64,000 nt of DNA from Paraburkholderia sp. PGU19 (GCF_013426915.1 NZ_AP023182.1:1116001-1180000), one strand, 5' to 3'. Numbered from the stretch's first letter, positions 25,685-35,557 are shown. Numbers and translations are program-made. The notes: generated from the letters alone by a model not told the origin.

Positions 25685-26051
25685 GCATTCGGGAAAGGCG
25701 ACGCCGTCCGGCGGCAGGAATCGATCATAAGGTCCGAAGGTCCCCAACACGGTGCGATGCGGCCGTTCGAATGACTGCATGACGAATGCGACGAACGGCA
25801 GGAAGTGGCCGTACCCGGTCCGACGATGAGTCCGCGGAGGCACCGCCGACGATGCCTCCGCATCAGGCAGCACCCTAAGCAGCCGGTCGTGGGTCGAGGC
25901 GGGAGCGGGCCGCGGCGTTATTCTCCTCATTGCAGCGACGGCAGTGCCACAAACGATCTTCGTTCTATGCTGCGCGTTGCCGCCGTCGCAAAACGGCGGC
26001 AGTAAAGGTTCCTGCCAAACGGGTCCAATACAACACCTGGAGAATCCCCCA
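25685..26051. other. leader region of the HiPIP gene
   Basis: No ORF supported on either strand. Holds the presumed promoter of the following gene. Confidence 0.4.
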
Positions 26052-26366
26052 ATGAAACAGTCTCGTCGCACGTTTCTGATTACGAGTCTTGGCGCCGCTT
26101 CGGCGCTCGCCCTCTCGCGCCAGGCATTCGCCGATGCACCGCACGTTAGCGAAAGCGACCCGACCGCGGTAGCGCTCGGCTACAAGGAAGACGCGACCAA
26201 GATCGACAAGGCCAAGTACGGGTCGAAGTACGTGGCCGGCTCAATGTGCAGCAACTGCTCGCTGTATTCGGGTAAGGCGGCCGACGCTTTTGGCCCGTGT
26301 GCACTGTTTGGCGGAAAGCAAGTCAACAGCAAAGGATGGTGCAGCGGCTATACCAAGAAGGCCTGA
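26052..26366 (+). CDS. high-potential iron-sulfur protein (HiPIP)
   Basis: A 104-residue precursor. The N terminus MKQSRRTFLITSLGAASALA is a Tat signal (SRRTFL), cleaved after AFA near residue 28, so the folded [4Fe-4S] protein is exported. The four ligands follow the HiPIP pattern: CSNC, then GPCALFGGK, then GWCSGYTKKA at the C terminus. HiPIPs carry electrons in the periplasm, usually between the cytochrome bc1 complex and a terminal acceptor. GGAG upstream supports this ATG over the longer open frame. It stands alone, with no obvious redox partner adjacent; a solitary Rieske protein lies 26 kb away. Confidence 0.93.
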   Translation: MKQSRRTFLITSLGAASALALSRQAFADAPHVSESDPTAVALGYKEDATKIDKAKYGSKYVAGSMCSNCSLYSGKAADAFGPCALFGGKQVNSKGWCSGYTKKA

Positions 26367-27754
26367 TCTACGGGAAGACGTGGTGTCGACGAAGCGATCT
26401 GCGTCGGCATTGCCGCACGGCTCGCCTCGACTTCCCAATTCGGCATTCGATCGGTCTGCTGTCGCCGTCCTCTCGTACCACCGCCCACTGCGCAACCCGC
26501 TCAGAGATGGCTGGCTAGGAAATTCATTGTCCGGCCGAGCGCGAGCGCCGAAGCGCGCTGGCGGAAGACGCGCGGCCGATGCAATTGAAGCTGTGCCCCG
26601 CACCGGGTAACCCGGGTAATAAAGGTCCCTCCCAAACCGGTCAAACAGGCCGATGACCTGACCTTCTTATTGATCCGCGTAGCGCGCCCACATCGGCGTG
26701 CTACATGGATCTTCAGTTAAAGACAAAACACCAACGTGGCGGATCATCAAGTATCTGCCGCAAGCTTCCGAAGTCGTTGATGACCCAGGAGGCAAGAAAA
26801 TTTATCTGACCGAGGTGCTCCCGAGGCTGTCAAGGAGGTGATATTCGGCTCGAAGATCAGTACCGATGCGCAGAAGCAAGTCGAACAGGCACTACAGGCG
26901 CGCGCACCGGCCCGATGCGATCGGCTCTGGTCGACCCTGAGTCGACATTCGGCTCCACGCTAATCGGTCTTCCGGTTCTCCGGTATCAACTGAGGTTCAC
27001 ACCGTCGGACAGCATCGTGCAGCGTTGACCGAGGTCCCAGCGGATCATTAAGGCTGCGCGCAATCACGCTCGCCAGGGCGCGGTGCGTGCAAAAGGTTGT
27101 CGATGTCGGCCTCCGTCTCTTTTTGAGATTCTTTCTCACTCGCTGTGATGCGAAGACAAGGACGCGCTCTTTTAAGCCGTGACCTTGCAAATGACTCTCA
27201 ATGTCGCCGCGCGCCACCGCCACGCCACAGGCCTACGCGCTCGCTCGAAATCAACTCTGCGTTTGCCCGCAGTAGGGTCTTGAAATCGTTGTCTCCCACA
27301 CCAACCAATGCAAAAGGCACTCGCCGTTTCACGGTCGCGACGTGCCGCTAAACGCGGCGGAAAGCGATCGCTGGGGCAAGCTTTTGCCTCTTGCAACGGT
27401 CAGTATTCGGGTCGCCCCATAAAGGTGCGCGGCTGCTCATCAGGCCCGTGACACAAGTGGCCTCAGTCTTGTCGCTCGATTAGATGAACACGCGCTACGT
27501 TTTGGAAGTTGCATTGTCCGCTAGTTAAGGGGCGCCCTCCGCCCTATTAAAGGAGCGCTCCAACCGGGTGTTCGCGTGATCGGCGCGCACGCCCCGCCCG
27601 ACAACGGGGATGCGCGCGCGACGTAAGGCGGGCTTGAAAAGGGATTGGAATCTGCCTACTGTCAAAACCGGGCCGTGTCGGGCACGAATGACGATCCATA
27701 GACGCTGTATGTGGTAACGCCATCGTATTCGCCTGATCATTTAGGAGCACTGAC
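26367..27754. other. 1.4-kb gene-poor region with debris
   Basis: Apart from the fragment at 26707-26920, no frame on either strand combines natural composition with a start site. No RNA genes, IS ends or arrays recognised. Confidence 0.4.
26707..26920 (+). pseudogene. fragment of an unidentified protein, frameshifted
   Basis: Two adjacent frames read convincingly when joined by a one-base change near 26826: SVKDKTPTWRIIKYLPQASE, VVDDPGGKKIYLTEVLP, then EAVKEVIFGSKISTDAQKQV and EQALQARAP. No start or end is present. The parent family is not recognised. Confidence 0.4.
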
Positions 27755-28321
27755 ATGAGTGAGACGATCTCACTGTCCAGTAATGCACTCATCCGCATTT
27801 TCAGCCTGTTCAATAACTACCCGTCCGACGACACCCCAGGCCGCCTGCAAGGTCCGTGGGGACCTTATGGTCCCGGGGGGCCGGTGCTCGGCGAGGGATG
27901 GCAACAGCTCGCTCGTCAGCTCGGCCCGGCGAGCAACCCGCAGCCAAGCCCGTGGCGCTTCTCGGCGCTCGCGCGGCTGGCTGCGCAATACATTGTCCAG
28001 TTGGACGATCTCGCCAGCGTGTCGGGCGCCAAGGACTCTGAGGCATCCATCCGGCTCGTGCAGCGCGTGGTCGAGGACGTCTGCGGCAACGACTTTCGCT
28101 GGCTTCTGGCGCGATTCCGGTCTGGCAGGCCTCACCATCCCGAGCCGCCTGATCCGCCCATCACCAGCGCCGATCCGATCGAGATCGCGGCATTCGGCGT
28201 TCAATTTCTGGTGACGGGAAAACTACTCGGCGATACTGCGCTCGCGGCCGCCTTTACACGCGCTGGCGAGCACATGGCAACGACGGCGCTCGAAGCTGCC
28301 GGCAAGGCCGAGGCGTCCTAA
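27755..28321 (+). CDS. hypothetical protein with Gly/Pro-rich loop
   Basis: A 188-residue protein starting MSETISLSSNALIRIFSLFN. A glycine/proline-rich segment (residues 30-48: RLQGPWGPYGPGGPVLGEG) leads into a helical domain (PSPWRFSALARLAAQYIVQL, DSEASIRLVQRVVEDVCGN). A proline-rich linker (HHPEPPDPP) and an alanine-rich C-terminal helix follow. AGGAG lies nine bases upstream of the ATG. I do not recognise the family. The compositional pattern and its place just upstream of a secreted protein do not point to a function. Confidence 0.65.
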   Translation: MSETISLSSNALIRIFSLFNNYPSDDTPGRLQGPWGPYGPGGPVLGEGWQQLARQLGPASNPQPSPWRFSALARLAAQYIVQLDDLASVSGAKDSEASIRLVQRVVEDVCGNDFRWLLARFRSGRPHHPEPPDPPITSADPIEIAAFGVQFLVTGKLLGDTALAAAFTRAGEHMATTALEAAGKAEAS

Positions 28322-28528
28322 ACGGGCCAATGTGGCCTCGCGCCTCTAAACACCGCGGGCCGCCCTGCTGGAGTACAGCTGCATAGTCGCTCTGGCCAAG
28401 TGCGCACGATCCCAGGGAGACCCGAGTACCCCAGTCCAATCCCTCGTTGAAATCGAATCAGGGAGAACATCGGATGCGTTTGATCATCCGGCTTTAATCC
28501 ATCGCTGGTTTGACTTGGAGAACTAATC

Positions 28529-30094
28529 ATGAACAACAAGAATCTTCGATTTTCGGTACGTTGGGACACGATCTCATTCCGAGCATTGACAACAGCGCTG
28601 GCATTAAGTGGTTACTGTAGCCTCTTGATCGCTGCGCCACCGGAAAATGTGCAAGTCAATCCGACCATCGACAGATACTTCCTGAAAAACAAGCAGAATG
28701 AGCCCGCTCTCGCCCAGAACCCCACGAATCCATTGAATCTCGTCGTCGGTGCCAACGACTCGTACGCCGAGCCTGAATGTACCGATTCCACCCCGTCGAG
28801 GTGTTCCCTTTCGCTTACAACCTCGATTTCGGGCTTCTATACATCGTTCGATGCTGGAAGAACGTGGTCGTTCGGAGGACTCCTCGACCTGTCCGGATTC
28901 GGCGAGTATGCCTATGGTGACCCATCCCTCGCCTTCGACCGGCAAGGAAACGCCTATTATGCGACGCTCGCGTTCCCCTATAACTCGCCGCCCGGGGCCG
29001 CCCCGAGCGACCTGTTCGTCGCCAGGTCCACAGATGGTGGCAGCACCTTCACATCCGTCGCCAAAGCCAGTGGTGACGCCCAGGGTATTTTTGACGACAA
29101 GGACTCCATTGCTGTCGGCCCCGATCCTACGAATCCGTCGCAGGACAATATCTATGTTGCCTGGACGAAATTGTCAGGTGGAGGCAGTCACCCGAATCAG
29201 ATTCTCTTCGCGCGATCGACGGATGGCGGAGCCACATGGGCAAAGCCATTGCACCTGAGCTCGGCAGACACTACCGCCAACACATTCCGCACTGGAGCTG
29301 CAACCAAGGTTGGTCCAGACGGCACAGTCTACGTCATCTGGCTTGATACCAAGGGAACGCCAGGCATCTTCATGACTACCTCCCGTGATGGCGGAAATAC
29401 GTTTTTACCGCCCGGGAAAATCATAACTGTTGCGGCTGTCAACGATGACAGCCTACCGCTTTCAGGAACAAGCTTCCGTCAAACCGGACGACTGTTTCCT
29501 TCGTTGACCATCGGTCCCAACGGAACGCTTTACGTCGTTTGGTGCAGCCACACTAACAACCATGCGGACGTATGGGCAACAAGGTCGACCGACGGCGGCA
29601 TGACCTGGTCGACTCCCGTCTCGGCCGGGCACCTGGACAACCAAAGTGCATTCTTCGCCTCAGTGGCGGCGGATCCTAAGAACAAGGACAAGGTAAGCGT
29701 GATTTTCCAGGCTATGGACGACGTTTCGCCAAACACGGCCCCGGGCGCGGGAGTCGTCCATTACGACAGTTTCTTCACGCAGTCCACGGACGGGGGCGCG
29801 ACATTTGGGGCACCGCTACGCATCAGTACGATGCGTTCAGACCCTGACGGCTCAAGCCTCAACGGCCTGCAGCAGCAATTCGTTGGTGACTACATTACTG
29901 CCGTCTCCGATTCACAGGGAGGGCGAGTGTTCGCTGTATGGACGGACGCACGTAACGCCAGCCCCTGCGCTGCCGTAGACGCGTATCGAACTGCTCTGGC
30001 GGCGGGGAGCGGCGCCACGGCGCCTGATGTCATCACACAGTGTCCGAAGGCGTTCGGCAACACCGATATCTATTTCCGCAGTGTGAATTATTGA
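28529..30094 (+). CDS. secreted Asp-box (sialidase-fold) repeat protein
   Basis: A 521-residue protein. A long N-terminal signal ends near residue 36 (ALSGYCSLLIAAPP). The rest is a beta-propeller with at least six Asp-box (BNR) repeats: YTSFDAGRTWSF, ARSTDGGSTFTSV, ARSTDGGATWAKP, TTSRDGGNTFLPP, TRSTDGGMTWSTP and TQSTDGGATFGAP. The start is supported by TTGGAG. Asp boxes occur in sialidases, other glycosidases and sugar-binding propellers. The arginine triad of true sialidases cannot be assigned with confidence, so enzymatic activity is open. It has no genetic linkage to sialic acid catabolism here. Confidence 0.85.
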   Translation: MNNKNLRFSVRWDTISFRALTTALALSGYCSLLIAAPPENVQVNPTIDRYFLKNKQNEPALAQNPTNPLNLVVGANDSYAEPECTDSTPSRCSLSLTTSISGFYTSFDAGRTWSFGGLLDLSGFGEYAYGDPSLAFDRQGNAYYATLAFPYNSPPGAAPSDLFVARSTDGGSTFTSVAKASGDAQGIFDDKDSIAVGPDPTNPSQDNIYVAWTKLSGGGSHPNQILFARSTDGGATWAKPLHLSSADTTANTFRTGAATKVGPDGTVYVIWLDTKGTPGIFMTTSRDGGNTFLPPGKIITVAAVNDDSLPLSGTSFRQTGRLFPSLTIGPNGTLYVVWCSHTNNHADVWATRSTDGGMTWSTPVSAGHLDNQSAFFASVAADPKNKDKVSVIFQAMDDVSPNTAPGAGVVHYDSFFTQSTDGGATFGAPLRISTMRSDPDGSSLNGLQQQFVGDYITAVSDSQGGRVFAVWTDARNASPCAAVDAYRTALAAGSGATAPDVITQCPKAFGNTDIYFRSVNY

Positions 30095-30552
30095 ACCTGT
30101 AGCGCCGCCGACGGCGGTCGTCGGCTCATCGCTCCGAACGGGCCGCACTGCGTCGGCGCAGCCGAACCCGGCAGCATGGCGGGTCGCGCGGCAATCAGTG
30201 GTCTTGTTCGTTGCGCGCTGATCCTGTATCGGGTAACGCGGGCGCGGCTGCGCGCCGATGGCGAGCGTTCTCATGCCAACGACAGCTGGGGCGGGGCCGA
30301 CGTTGGTCGGTCCTTCACTCAAGCCAGGCGGAAGTTGTGCGGGTACGGCATCGGCGGTCACGCCCAGCGTGGCCGGGCGACGCGACAGGCGCTTGACGAC
30401 CCACATCAGCCAATCGCCTCGGGCGGATGAATGACCGCTTTGACAGAGCGATCCGCCATCTGTGTGTATCAAATCAGTCAGGACACTTAGGTTGGTCGCG
30501 ATCCGGTACAGGTAGTCCGGACACGCAGCGGCCTTGCCGTGCGAGTACTCGG
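30095..30552. other. convergent intergenic region after the Asp-box gene
   Basis: Just after the stop lies CCGCCGACGGCGG (about 30105-30117), a short GC-rich stem that might contribute to termination, without a T-run. The rest has no supported gene. Confidence 0.35.
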
Positions 30553-32271
30553 TCAGTACGCGTTCTTCACGTCGAGAACCTCCTGCGAATATGCCTCTGC
30601 GACCGTATTTTCTCGCATTCTGTCCGCCCGGATCATCTCGCTGGCGCGTTCGGCGATCATTAACGTCGGCGAGTTGGTGTTGCCCGACGTGATGACCGGC
30701 ATTATTGAAGCATCGACCACCCGTAAGCCACACACACCATGCACGCGCAGACGGGAATCTACCACCGAGTCCGGATCATCTCCTTTTCCCATTCGGCAGG
30801 TTCCCACCGGATGAAAGATGGTGGTTCCGACATTGCCAGCCGCATGCCGCAATTCTTCTTCGGTCTGAAACTCGATCCCGGGAAGGACCTCCCGAGGACG
30901 AAACCGTTCAAGGGCCGACGCCGCAACAATACGCCTCGTCAATCGCAGTGCGTTGGCCGCGACATGAAGATCGTGCTCCGTGGAAAGATAGTTGGGTGCA
31001 ATTCTCGGTGCCGTCGCGGGATCACTCGACGTGATGTGTACGCTGCCCCGTGACGACGGCCGCAAATGACAAACGGACGCCGTAAACGCGTCGAACGAAT
31101 GCAGCGGCTCGCCGAACCGTTCGAGCGATAGCGGCTGGACATGGTACTGCACATCGGGGCGCCTCAGCGTCTTGTCGTTCGGATCCGACTTCGCAAAGAC
31201 GCCAAGCTGCGACGGCGCCATCGCCATCGGCCCGCTTCTGAAGAGCGCATATTCAAAGCCGATCATCAATTTGCCCCACCAGTGAGCGCTGAGGGTGTTC
31301 AAGGTCCGCACGCCGTCCACCCTGAACGCTGTGCGCAATTGCAGATGATCCTGCAAATTCTCACCCACACCGCGCAGATCTTTTATCAGTTCGATGCCAA
31401 GCTTTGCCAGACGATTGATGTCCCCAATCCCCGACAACTCAAGCAATTGAGGCGAATTGACGGCACCGGCGCACAAGATCACTTCGTGCCGCGCCCTGGC
31501 CACACGGTACTCGTCACCAACGCGGAACTCAATGCCGGAACAGCGCTGGTTCTTGAACACGAGTCGCTGCGTCTGCGCATTCGTGAGGGTAGTCAGATTC
31601 TTCCGATTTGCGGCAGGGCGCAGATATGCCTTCGACGCATTCCATCGGATGCCATGCCTCTGATTGACATCGAAATACCCGACGCCGGTATTGTCTCCAC
31701 GATTGAAATCGTCCGTTGCGGGTATGTCGGTCTGTTGTGCGGCTTGTGCAAACGATTCGAGAATGTCCCATCTCAATCGTTGCTTTTCCACGCGCCACGG
31801 GCCGCCTGCACCATGAGCATCGCTTGCGCCCCCATGATAGTCCTCGCTCTTCTTGAATGCGTCGAGAACCGAATCCCATCCCCATGAGTGGTCGCCCGTT
31901 ATGCGAGCCCAATCGTCGTAGTCCTCCCGCTGACCGCGCATGTAGATCATGCCGTTGATCGACGAGCAGCCGCCCAGCACCCGGCCTCGCGGATAAGCCA
32001 GCGCCCTGCCGTTGAGCCCCGGCTCCTCGCATGTCTTGTAACGCCAGTCGGTCCGTGGATTCCCGATACAGTAGAGATAACCCACCGGTATATGAATCCA
32101 GTGATAGTTATCCTTTCCGCCCGCCTCTACCAACAGCACAGACACGTCATCATCTTCGCTCAGGCGACTGGCGACCACGCAGCCGGCCGTACCTGCTCCG
32201 ATCACGATGTAGTCGAACTCGCCGGACGATTGCTCCGATCGGGTTCCGTCGTCGATCCTTTCTGCTGACAT
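30553..32271 (-). CDS. GMC-family FAD-dependent alcohol dehydrogenase (BetA/DddA-like)
   Basis: A 572-residue oxidoreductase. The Rossmann FAD motif is FDYIVIGAGTAGCVVASRL near residue 20; GMC signature 1 is GRVLGGCSSINGMIYMRGQ near 95; the C-terminal active site has IFHPVGTCRMG and TSGNTNSPTLMIAERA. ATG 32271 is chosen because AGGAGG sits at good distance. The family oxidises alcohols such as choline, and in DMSP-degrading bacteria the homologue DddA oxidises 3-hydroxypropionate to malonate semialdehyde. It is the last gene of the minus-strand cluster that begins with the DddD-like enzyme, 94 bases after the second permease. I therefore favour the DddA role, with choline or another alcohol as the alternative. 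Confidence 0.88.
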   Translation of the reverse strand: MSAERIDDGTRSEQSSGEFDYIVIGAGTAGCVVASRLSEDDDVSVLLVEAGGKDNYHWIHIPVGYLYCIGNPRTDWRYKTCEEPGLNGRALAYPRGRVLGGCSSINGMIYMRGQREDYDDWARITGDHSWGWDSVLDAFKKSEDYHGGASDAHGAGGPWRVEKQRLRWDILESFAQAAQQTDIPATDDFNRGDNTGVGYFDVNQRHGIRWNASKAYLRPAANRKNLTTLTNAQTQRLVFKNQRCSGIEFRVGDEYRVARARHEVILCAGAVNSPQLLELSGIGDINRLAKLGIELIKDLRGVGENLQDHLQLRTAFRVDGVRTLNTLSAHWWGKLMIGFEYALFRSGPMAMAPSQLGVFAKSDPNDKTLRRPDVQYHVQPLSLERFGEPLHSFDAFTASVCHLRPSSRGSVHITSSDPATAPRIAPNYLSTEHDLHVAANALRLTRRIVAASALERFRPREVLPGIEFQTEEELRHAAGNVGTTIFHPVGTCRMGKGDDPDSVVDSRLRVHGVCGLRVVDASIMPVITSGNTNSPTLMIAERASEMIRADRMRENTVAEAYSQEVLDVKNAY

Positions 32272-32365
32272 CACGCCTCCTGCTTGTTCTGCATATCGAT
32301 TTCACTCTGTTGCGCAACGCCTGCGGCCTCGAAAGCCGGTTCGACGATCGCAATCCCCGACATCG

Positions 32366-33205
32366 TCAACTCGCCGTCTGCCTCGCGACAGATCTGGAAC
32401 GCAGCCATTCCATCGTAACGAGCAGCAGACTCGAAAAGACGATCAAAATTGACGCGAGCGCGGCGATAGTCGGCGTGATGCTTTCGCGAATCCCGATGAA
32501 CATCTGAAGCGGGAGCGTTCCCTGAGTCGGTCCGGCAATGAACATGGTGATCACGACGTCGTCCAGCGAGGTCGCGAACGCGAACAATGCTCCGGAAATC
32601 ACGCCGGGGGCGATGATTGGCAATGTGACCGAGAAGAACGTCCGCACGGGCGACGCGCCCAGGCTCAGGCTAGCCCGCACATAGTTGTCGTTGAAGCCGG
32701 CAAGCGTGGCGTTGACCGTGACCACGACAAACGGCGCGGCGATCACCGTGTGCCCGAAAATCAGCCCGGCATAGGTGCCAGACAATCCCCATCGCGCAAA
32801 CTGCAGATACATTCCGACGCCGGTAACGATCACTGGCACGATCATCGGCGAGATCAGAACGGCGACCAGCACGCCCTTGCCCCTGAACGACGCCTTGTTC
32901 AGTCCCAATGCCGCCAACGTGCCCAGGACGGTCGCGAGCACCGTCGCGATCGGCGTCACAATCAAGCTATTGGCGCCGGCGCGCGTCCATTCCACAGCCG
33001 TGAAGAGATTGTGATACCACCTGAATGAAAACTCGTGTATCGGATAAACGAGGAATGAGTTCTCGTTAAACGAAAGTGGCATGATCGCCAGTATCGGCAA
33101 GATCAGAAACAGGAGAACCATGACATTGGCCGATCGCAGAACGTAGTGCCACACAATTTCCGGCGTCGACATGTAGGGTGCGAAACGTGGGACGTTGGTT
33201 TTCAT
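32366..33205 (-). CDS. ABC transporter permease, PotC-like
   Basis: A 279-residue inner-membrane permease with about six transmembrane segments: NVMVLLFLILPILAIMPLSF, SLIVTPIATVLATVLGTLAA, and VLISPMIVPVIVTGVGMYL among them. The cytoplasmic EAA loop is ASLSLGASPVRTFFSVTLP with the conserved glycine, which contacts the ATPase. This is the second permease of a polyamine/opine-type (PotABCD) importer. It starts four bases after the stop of the first permease gene, so the two are tightly coupled. Position in the dddD-like cluster suggests that the imported compound is the cluster's substrate. Confidence 0.9.
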   Translation of the reverse strand: MKTNVPRFAPYMSTPEIVWHYVLRSANVMVLLFLILPILAIMPLSFNENSFLVYPIHEFSFRWYHNLFTAVEWTRAGANSLIVTPIATVLATVLGTLAALGLNKASFRGKGVLVAVLISPMIVPVIVTGVGMYLQFARWGLSGTYAGLIFGHTVIAAPFVVVTVNATLAGFNDNYVRASLSLGASPVRTFFSVTLPIIAPGVISGALFAFATSLDDVVITMFIAGPTQGTLPLQMFIGIRESITPTIAALASILIVFSSLLLVTMEWLRSRSVARQTAS

Positions 33206-33209
33206 GATG

Positions 33210-34472
33210 CTAGGCCACCTTCAGTTCTTTACCGACGACCTTTCGATAGACGCTGAACAGGATCAGCGTCACTAGTAGGAGAACTGCGCCAAGCGCACAC
33301 GCCATCCCCCAGTTCAGGGCCATGTTGGTGAAATACGCGATGTAGTAGCTGACCATCTGATCGCCTGCACCGCCTAGCAAAGCTGGCGTGATGTAATAGC
33401 CCAGCGCGGTGATGAACACCAGCAGGGCGCCCGCCCCGACACCGGGAAGCGTCTGCGGCACATAGACCTTGCAGAATGCCCCGAAGGGATGACTTCCAAG
33501 AGAAATCGCGGCTTTCGTATAGCTGGACGGGATGGACTTCATGACGCTGTAGAGTGGCAGAATCATGAACGGCAGCAGGATGTGGGTCATGGAAATCAGC
33601 ACCCCCGTCCTGTTGAACAGGAGTGGCAGCGGCGTCGAAATCACATGCAGCGCCATCAACGCCTTGTTGACAAGACCCGCTCCCTGGAGAATCACGATCC
33701 ACGCCGAAATCCGAACGAGAATCGACGTCCAGAACGGAAGCAGCACAAGGATCATCACGAGATTCGCCTTTCGTGCCGGCAGAATCGAGATCCAGTAGGC
33801 GAGCGGAAAACCCATTAACAGCGCAGCGAGCGTCACCATTCCGCTAATCACGAAGGTACGCATGAACACCGCGCGGTATGCGGATGCACCGTTCTCTACC
33901 GGCATGATGCGACCATCAGGCGTTTCTCGAAAGTCGATCGTGGCGAGGAGATACTGGCTCGTATAACGGGATGATTCGTTGGCGATCGCTCGCCAGTAAC
34001 TCGCGTCTGCCCAGCGGGAGTCGATATCGATCAGGCGTTTCTTTACCTCCTGTGCGGAAAGCGCCGCATCGTTATCCCCAAAAGGAAGCGCACTGGTCGT
34101 CTTGTATAACAACGAGCGAAAACCATCCTTTTGGCCATTCAGTCGACCCGCCGCGCTACCCGCCTCGTTATTTCCTCCATTGCCTTCCACGTCAAGCATC
34201 AGCGCACGGTAAGCCTCATCGGGAACGGTCGACTTGCGATCCCAATGTCTCAAGGCCGAGGTTGTCTTCGGTAACGCGTCAACAACCTCGGGACTTTGAA
34301 TTGAACGCGAGATCATCGACGCGACCGGCATCACGAACACCAGCAGGATAAAGAGGGCAAGCGGCGCCACCAATGCGACCGCAGCGACTTCCTTACGCAA
34401 CTGCACGGCTCGCAGTGATTTCTTGAGCTGGCGCGTGTGCCAGCTTTGTTGCTGTGAAGTAATAGCGCTCAT
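33210..34472 (-). CDS. ABC transporter permease, PotB-like, with large periplasmic insertion
   Basis: A 420-residue permease, about 130 residues longer than usual PotB proteins. After a cytoplasmic N terminus and the first span (VALVAPLALFILLVFVMPVA) comes an insertion of about 140 polar residues (roughly 65-205), predicted in the periplasm. The remaining spans follow (TFVISGMVTLAALLMGFPLA, LVMILVLLPFWTSILVRIS). The EAA loop is AAISLGSHPFGAFCKVYVP. The insertion is a known variant in some spermidine/putrescine-type importers of proteobacteria. It could contribute to binding-protein docking. It lies between the binding protein gene and the second permease, with gaps of 12 and 4 bases. Confidence 0.9.
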   Translation of the reverse strand: MSAITSQQQSWHTRQLKKSLRAVQLRKEVAAVALVAPLALFILLVFVMPVASMISRSIQSPEVVDALPKTTSALRHWDRKSTVPDEAYRALMLDVEGNGGNNEAGSAAGRLNGQKDGFRSLLYKTTSALPFGDNDAALSAQEVKKRLIDIDSRWADASYWRAIANESSRYTSQYLLATIDFRETPDGRIMPVENGASAYRAVFMRTFVISGMVTLAALLMGFPLAYWISILPARKANLVMILVLLPFWTSILVRISAWIVILQGAGLVNKALMALHVISTPLPLLFNRTGVLISMTHILLPFMILPLYSVMKSIPSSYTKAAISLGSHPFGAFCKVYVPQTLPGVGAGALLVFITALGYYITPALLGGAGDQMVSYYIAYFTNMALNWGMACALGAVLLLVTLILFSVYRKVVGKELKVA

Positions 34473-34484
34473 GCTTTTTTCCCC

Positions 34485-35522
34485 TTACCTTGCGGCCCAA
34501 GCGGTAAAGCGCTGTTCGAGGCCGTCTCCGTGGTCGGTCCAGAACTCGACGCTGCCCGCAATGGCGTTCTTACCGTTCGTGGGAGAATTGGGAAGCGCGC
34601 CCAGGATCGTCCCATCGAGCAGCTTGAAAGTCGCCTCGTTTACCGGGCCATACGGGATCTTTTGCGCGAACGTGGCCTGAGACTGCGGTTTAAGTACATA
34701 CGAAATGTACTTTTCGGCCGCTTCCTTGTTCTTCGAGCCCTTCGGAATCGCGAAGAAATCCAGGTCGTAAATGCTCTGATTCCACGCGATAGCGAGCGCC
34801 CGGTTACCTTCGCGAACCGCGGCGTCGATACGGCCGTTATAGGCAGTCGACATTGCAACGTCACCCGCGATCAGGAACTGCGGTGGTTGCGCACCCGCCT
34901 CCCACCACTGGATGTAGGGCTTGAGTTCGTCCATTTTTTTAAACGCGCGCTCGACGCCCGCAACCGTGCCGAGCACGGTGTAGACATCCTTCGGCGCCAC
35001 GCCGTCCGCCATCAGCGCGAACTCCAGGTTGTATCGGGCCTCCTTTTTCATCCCGCGCTTGCCCGGAAATTTCTTGACGTCCCAGAAATCCTTCCAGCCT
35101 TGAGGTGTTCCCTTGGTCAGCGTCGGGTTGTACGCCAGGACCGTCGACCACACAAATGTTCCAGCCGCACAAGGTGTGACCGCCCCGCTCACCAGGTCGC
35201 TTTTTTTCGCGATGTTGGACCAGTTCAGCTTCTCGAAGAGGCCATCCTGGCAGCCACGACCGACGTCGGCGGACTCGACCTCCACGACGTCCCACGTAAC
35301 GTTCTTGGCCTCGACCATCGCTTTCACCTTAGCCATGTCGCCGGTGTACTCGATGGCATTCGTCGCAATACCCGTGTCCCTGGCGAACGGTTCTACCCAG
35401 GCCGCCTTTTGCGCGTTGCCAACCGCGCCGCCGTAGTTGACGGTCGTTAGTCCGCCGGCAGACGCCGTCGCCGACGAACATGCCAGCAACGCGGCGCAAA
35501 TCATTCTCAAGTGCGATTTCAT
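34485..35522 (-). CDS. periplasmic substrate-binding protein, PotD type
   Basis: A 345-residue protein starting MKSHLRMICAALLACSSATA with a signal peptide cleaved near ASAGG. The start is chosen because the longer open frame upstream is not protein-like and AGGAG lies before this ATG. The mature domain has the PotD-type pattern: LTTVNYGGAVGNAQKAAWVE, WDVVEVESADVGRGCQDG, LAYNPTLTKGTPQGWKDFWD, FPGKRGMKKEARYNLEFALM, and FAIPKGSKNKEAAEKYISYV. Proteins of this cluster bind cationic or zwitterionic compounds such as polyamines, opines and betaines. It is sandwiched between the ATPase (35 bases) and the first permease (12 bases). In context, DMSP or a betaine is the likely ligand. Confidence 0.9.
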   Translation of the reverse strand: MKSHLRMICAALLACSSATASAGGLTTVNYGGAVGNAQKAAWVEPFARDTGIATNAIEYTGDMAKVKAMVEAKNVTWDVVEVESADVGRGCQDGLFEKLNWSNIAKKSDLVSGAVTPCAAGTFVWSTVLAYNPTLTKGTPQGWKDFWDVKKFPGKRGMKKEARYNLEFALMADGVAPKDVYTVLGTVAGVERAFKKMDELKPYIQWWEAGAQPPQFLIAGDVAMSTAYNGRIDAAVREGNRALAIAWNQSIYDLDFFAIPKGSKNKEAAEKYISYVLKPQSQATFAQKIPYGPVNEATFKLLDGTILGALPNSPTNGKNAIAGSVEFWTDHGDGLEQRFTAWAAR

Positions 35523-35557
35523 GGTTTTCTCCTGCTGTGTGGTGCAAACGGAGGATG

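Noticed and set aside
30205..30450. Plus-strand frames after the Asp-box gene
   Set aside because: No start context and arginine-rich composition typical of chance frames in GC-rich DNA.
34530..35450. 306-codon plus-strand frame opposite the PotD-like gene
   Set aside because: Antisense shadow; composition is Arg/His/Leu-rich and the minus-strand gene is unambiguous. The same applies to long frames opposite 43310-44896, 31141-31887 and 48495-49184.
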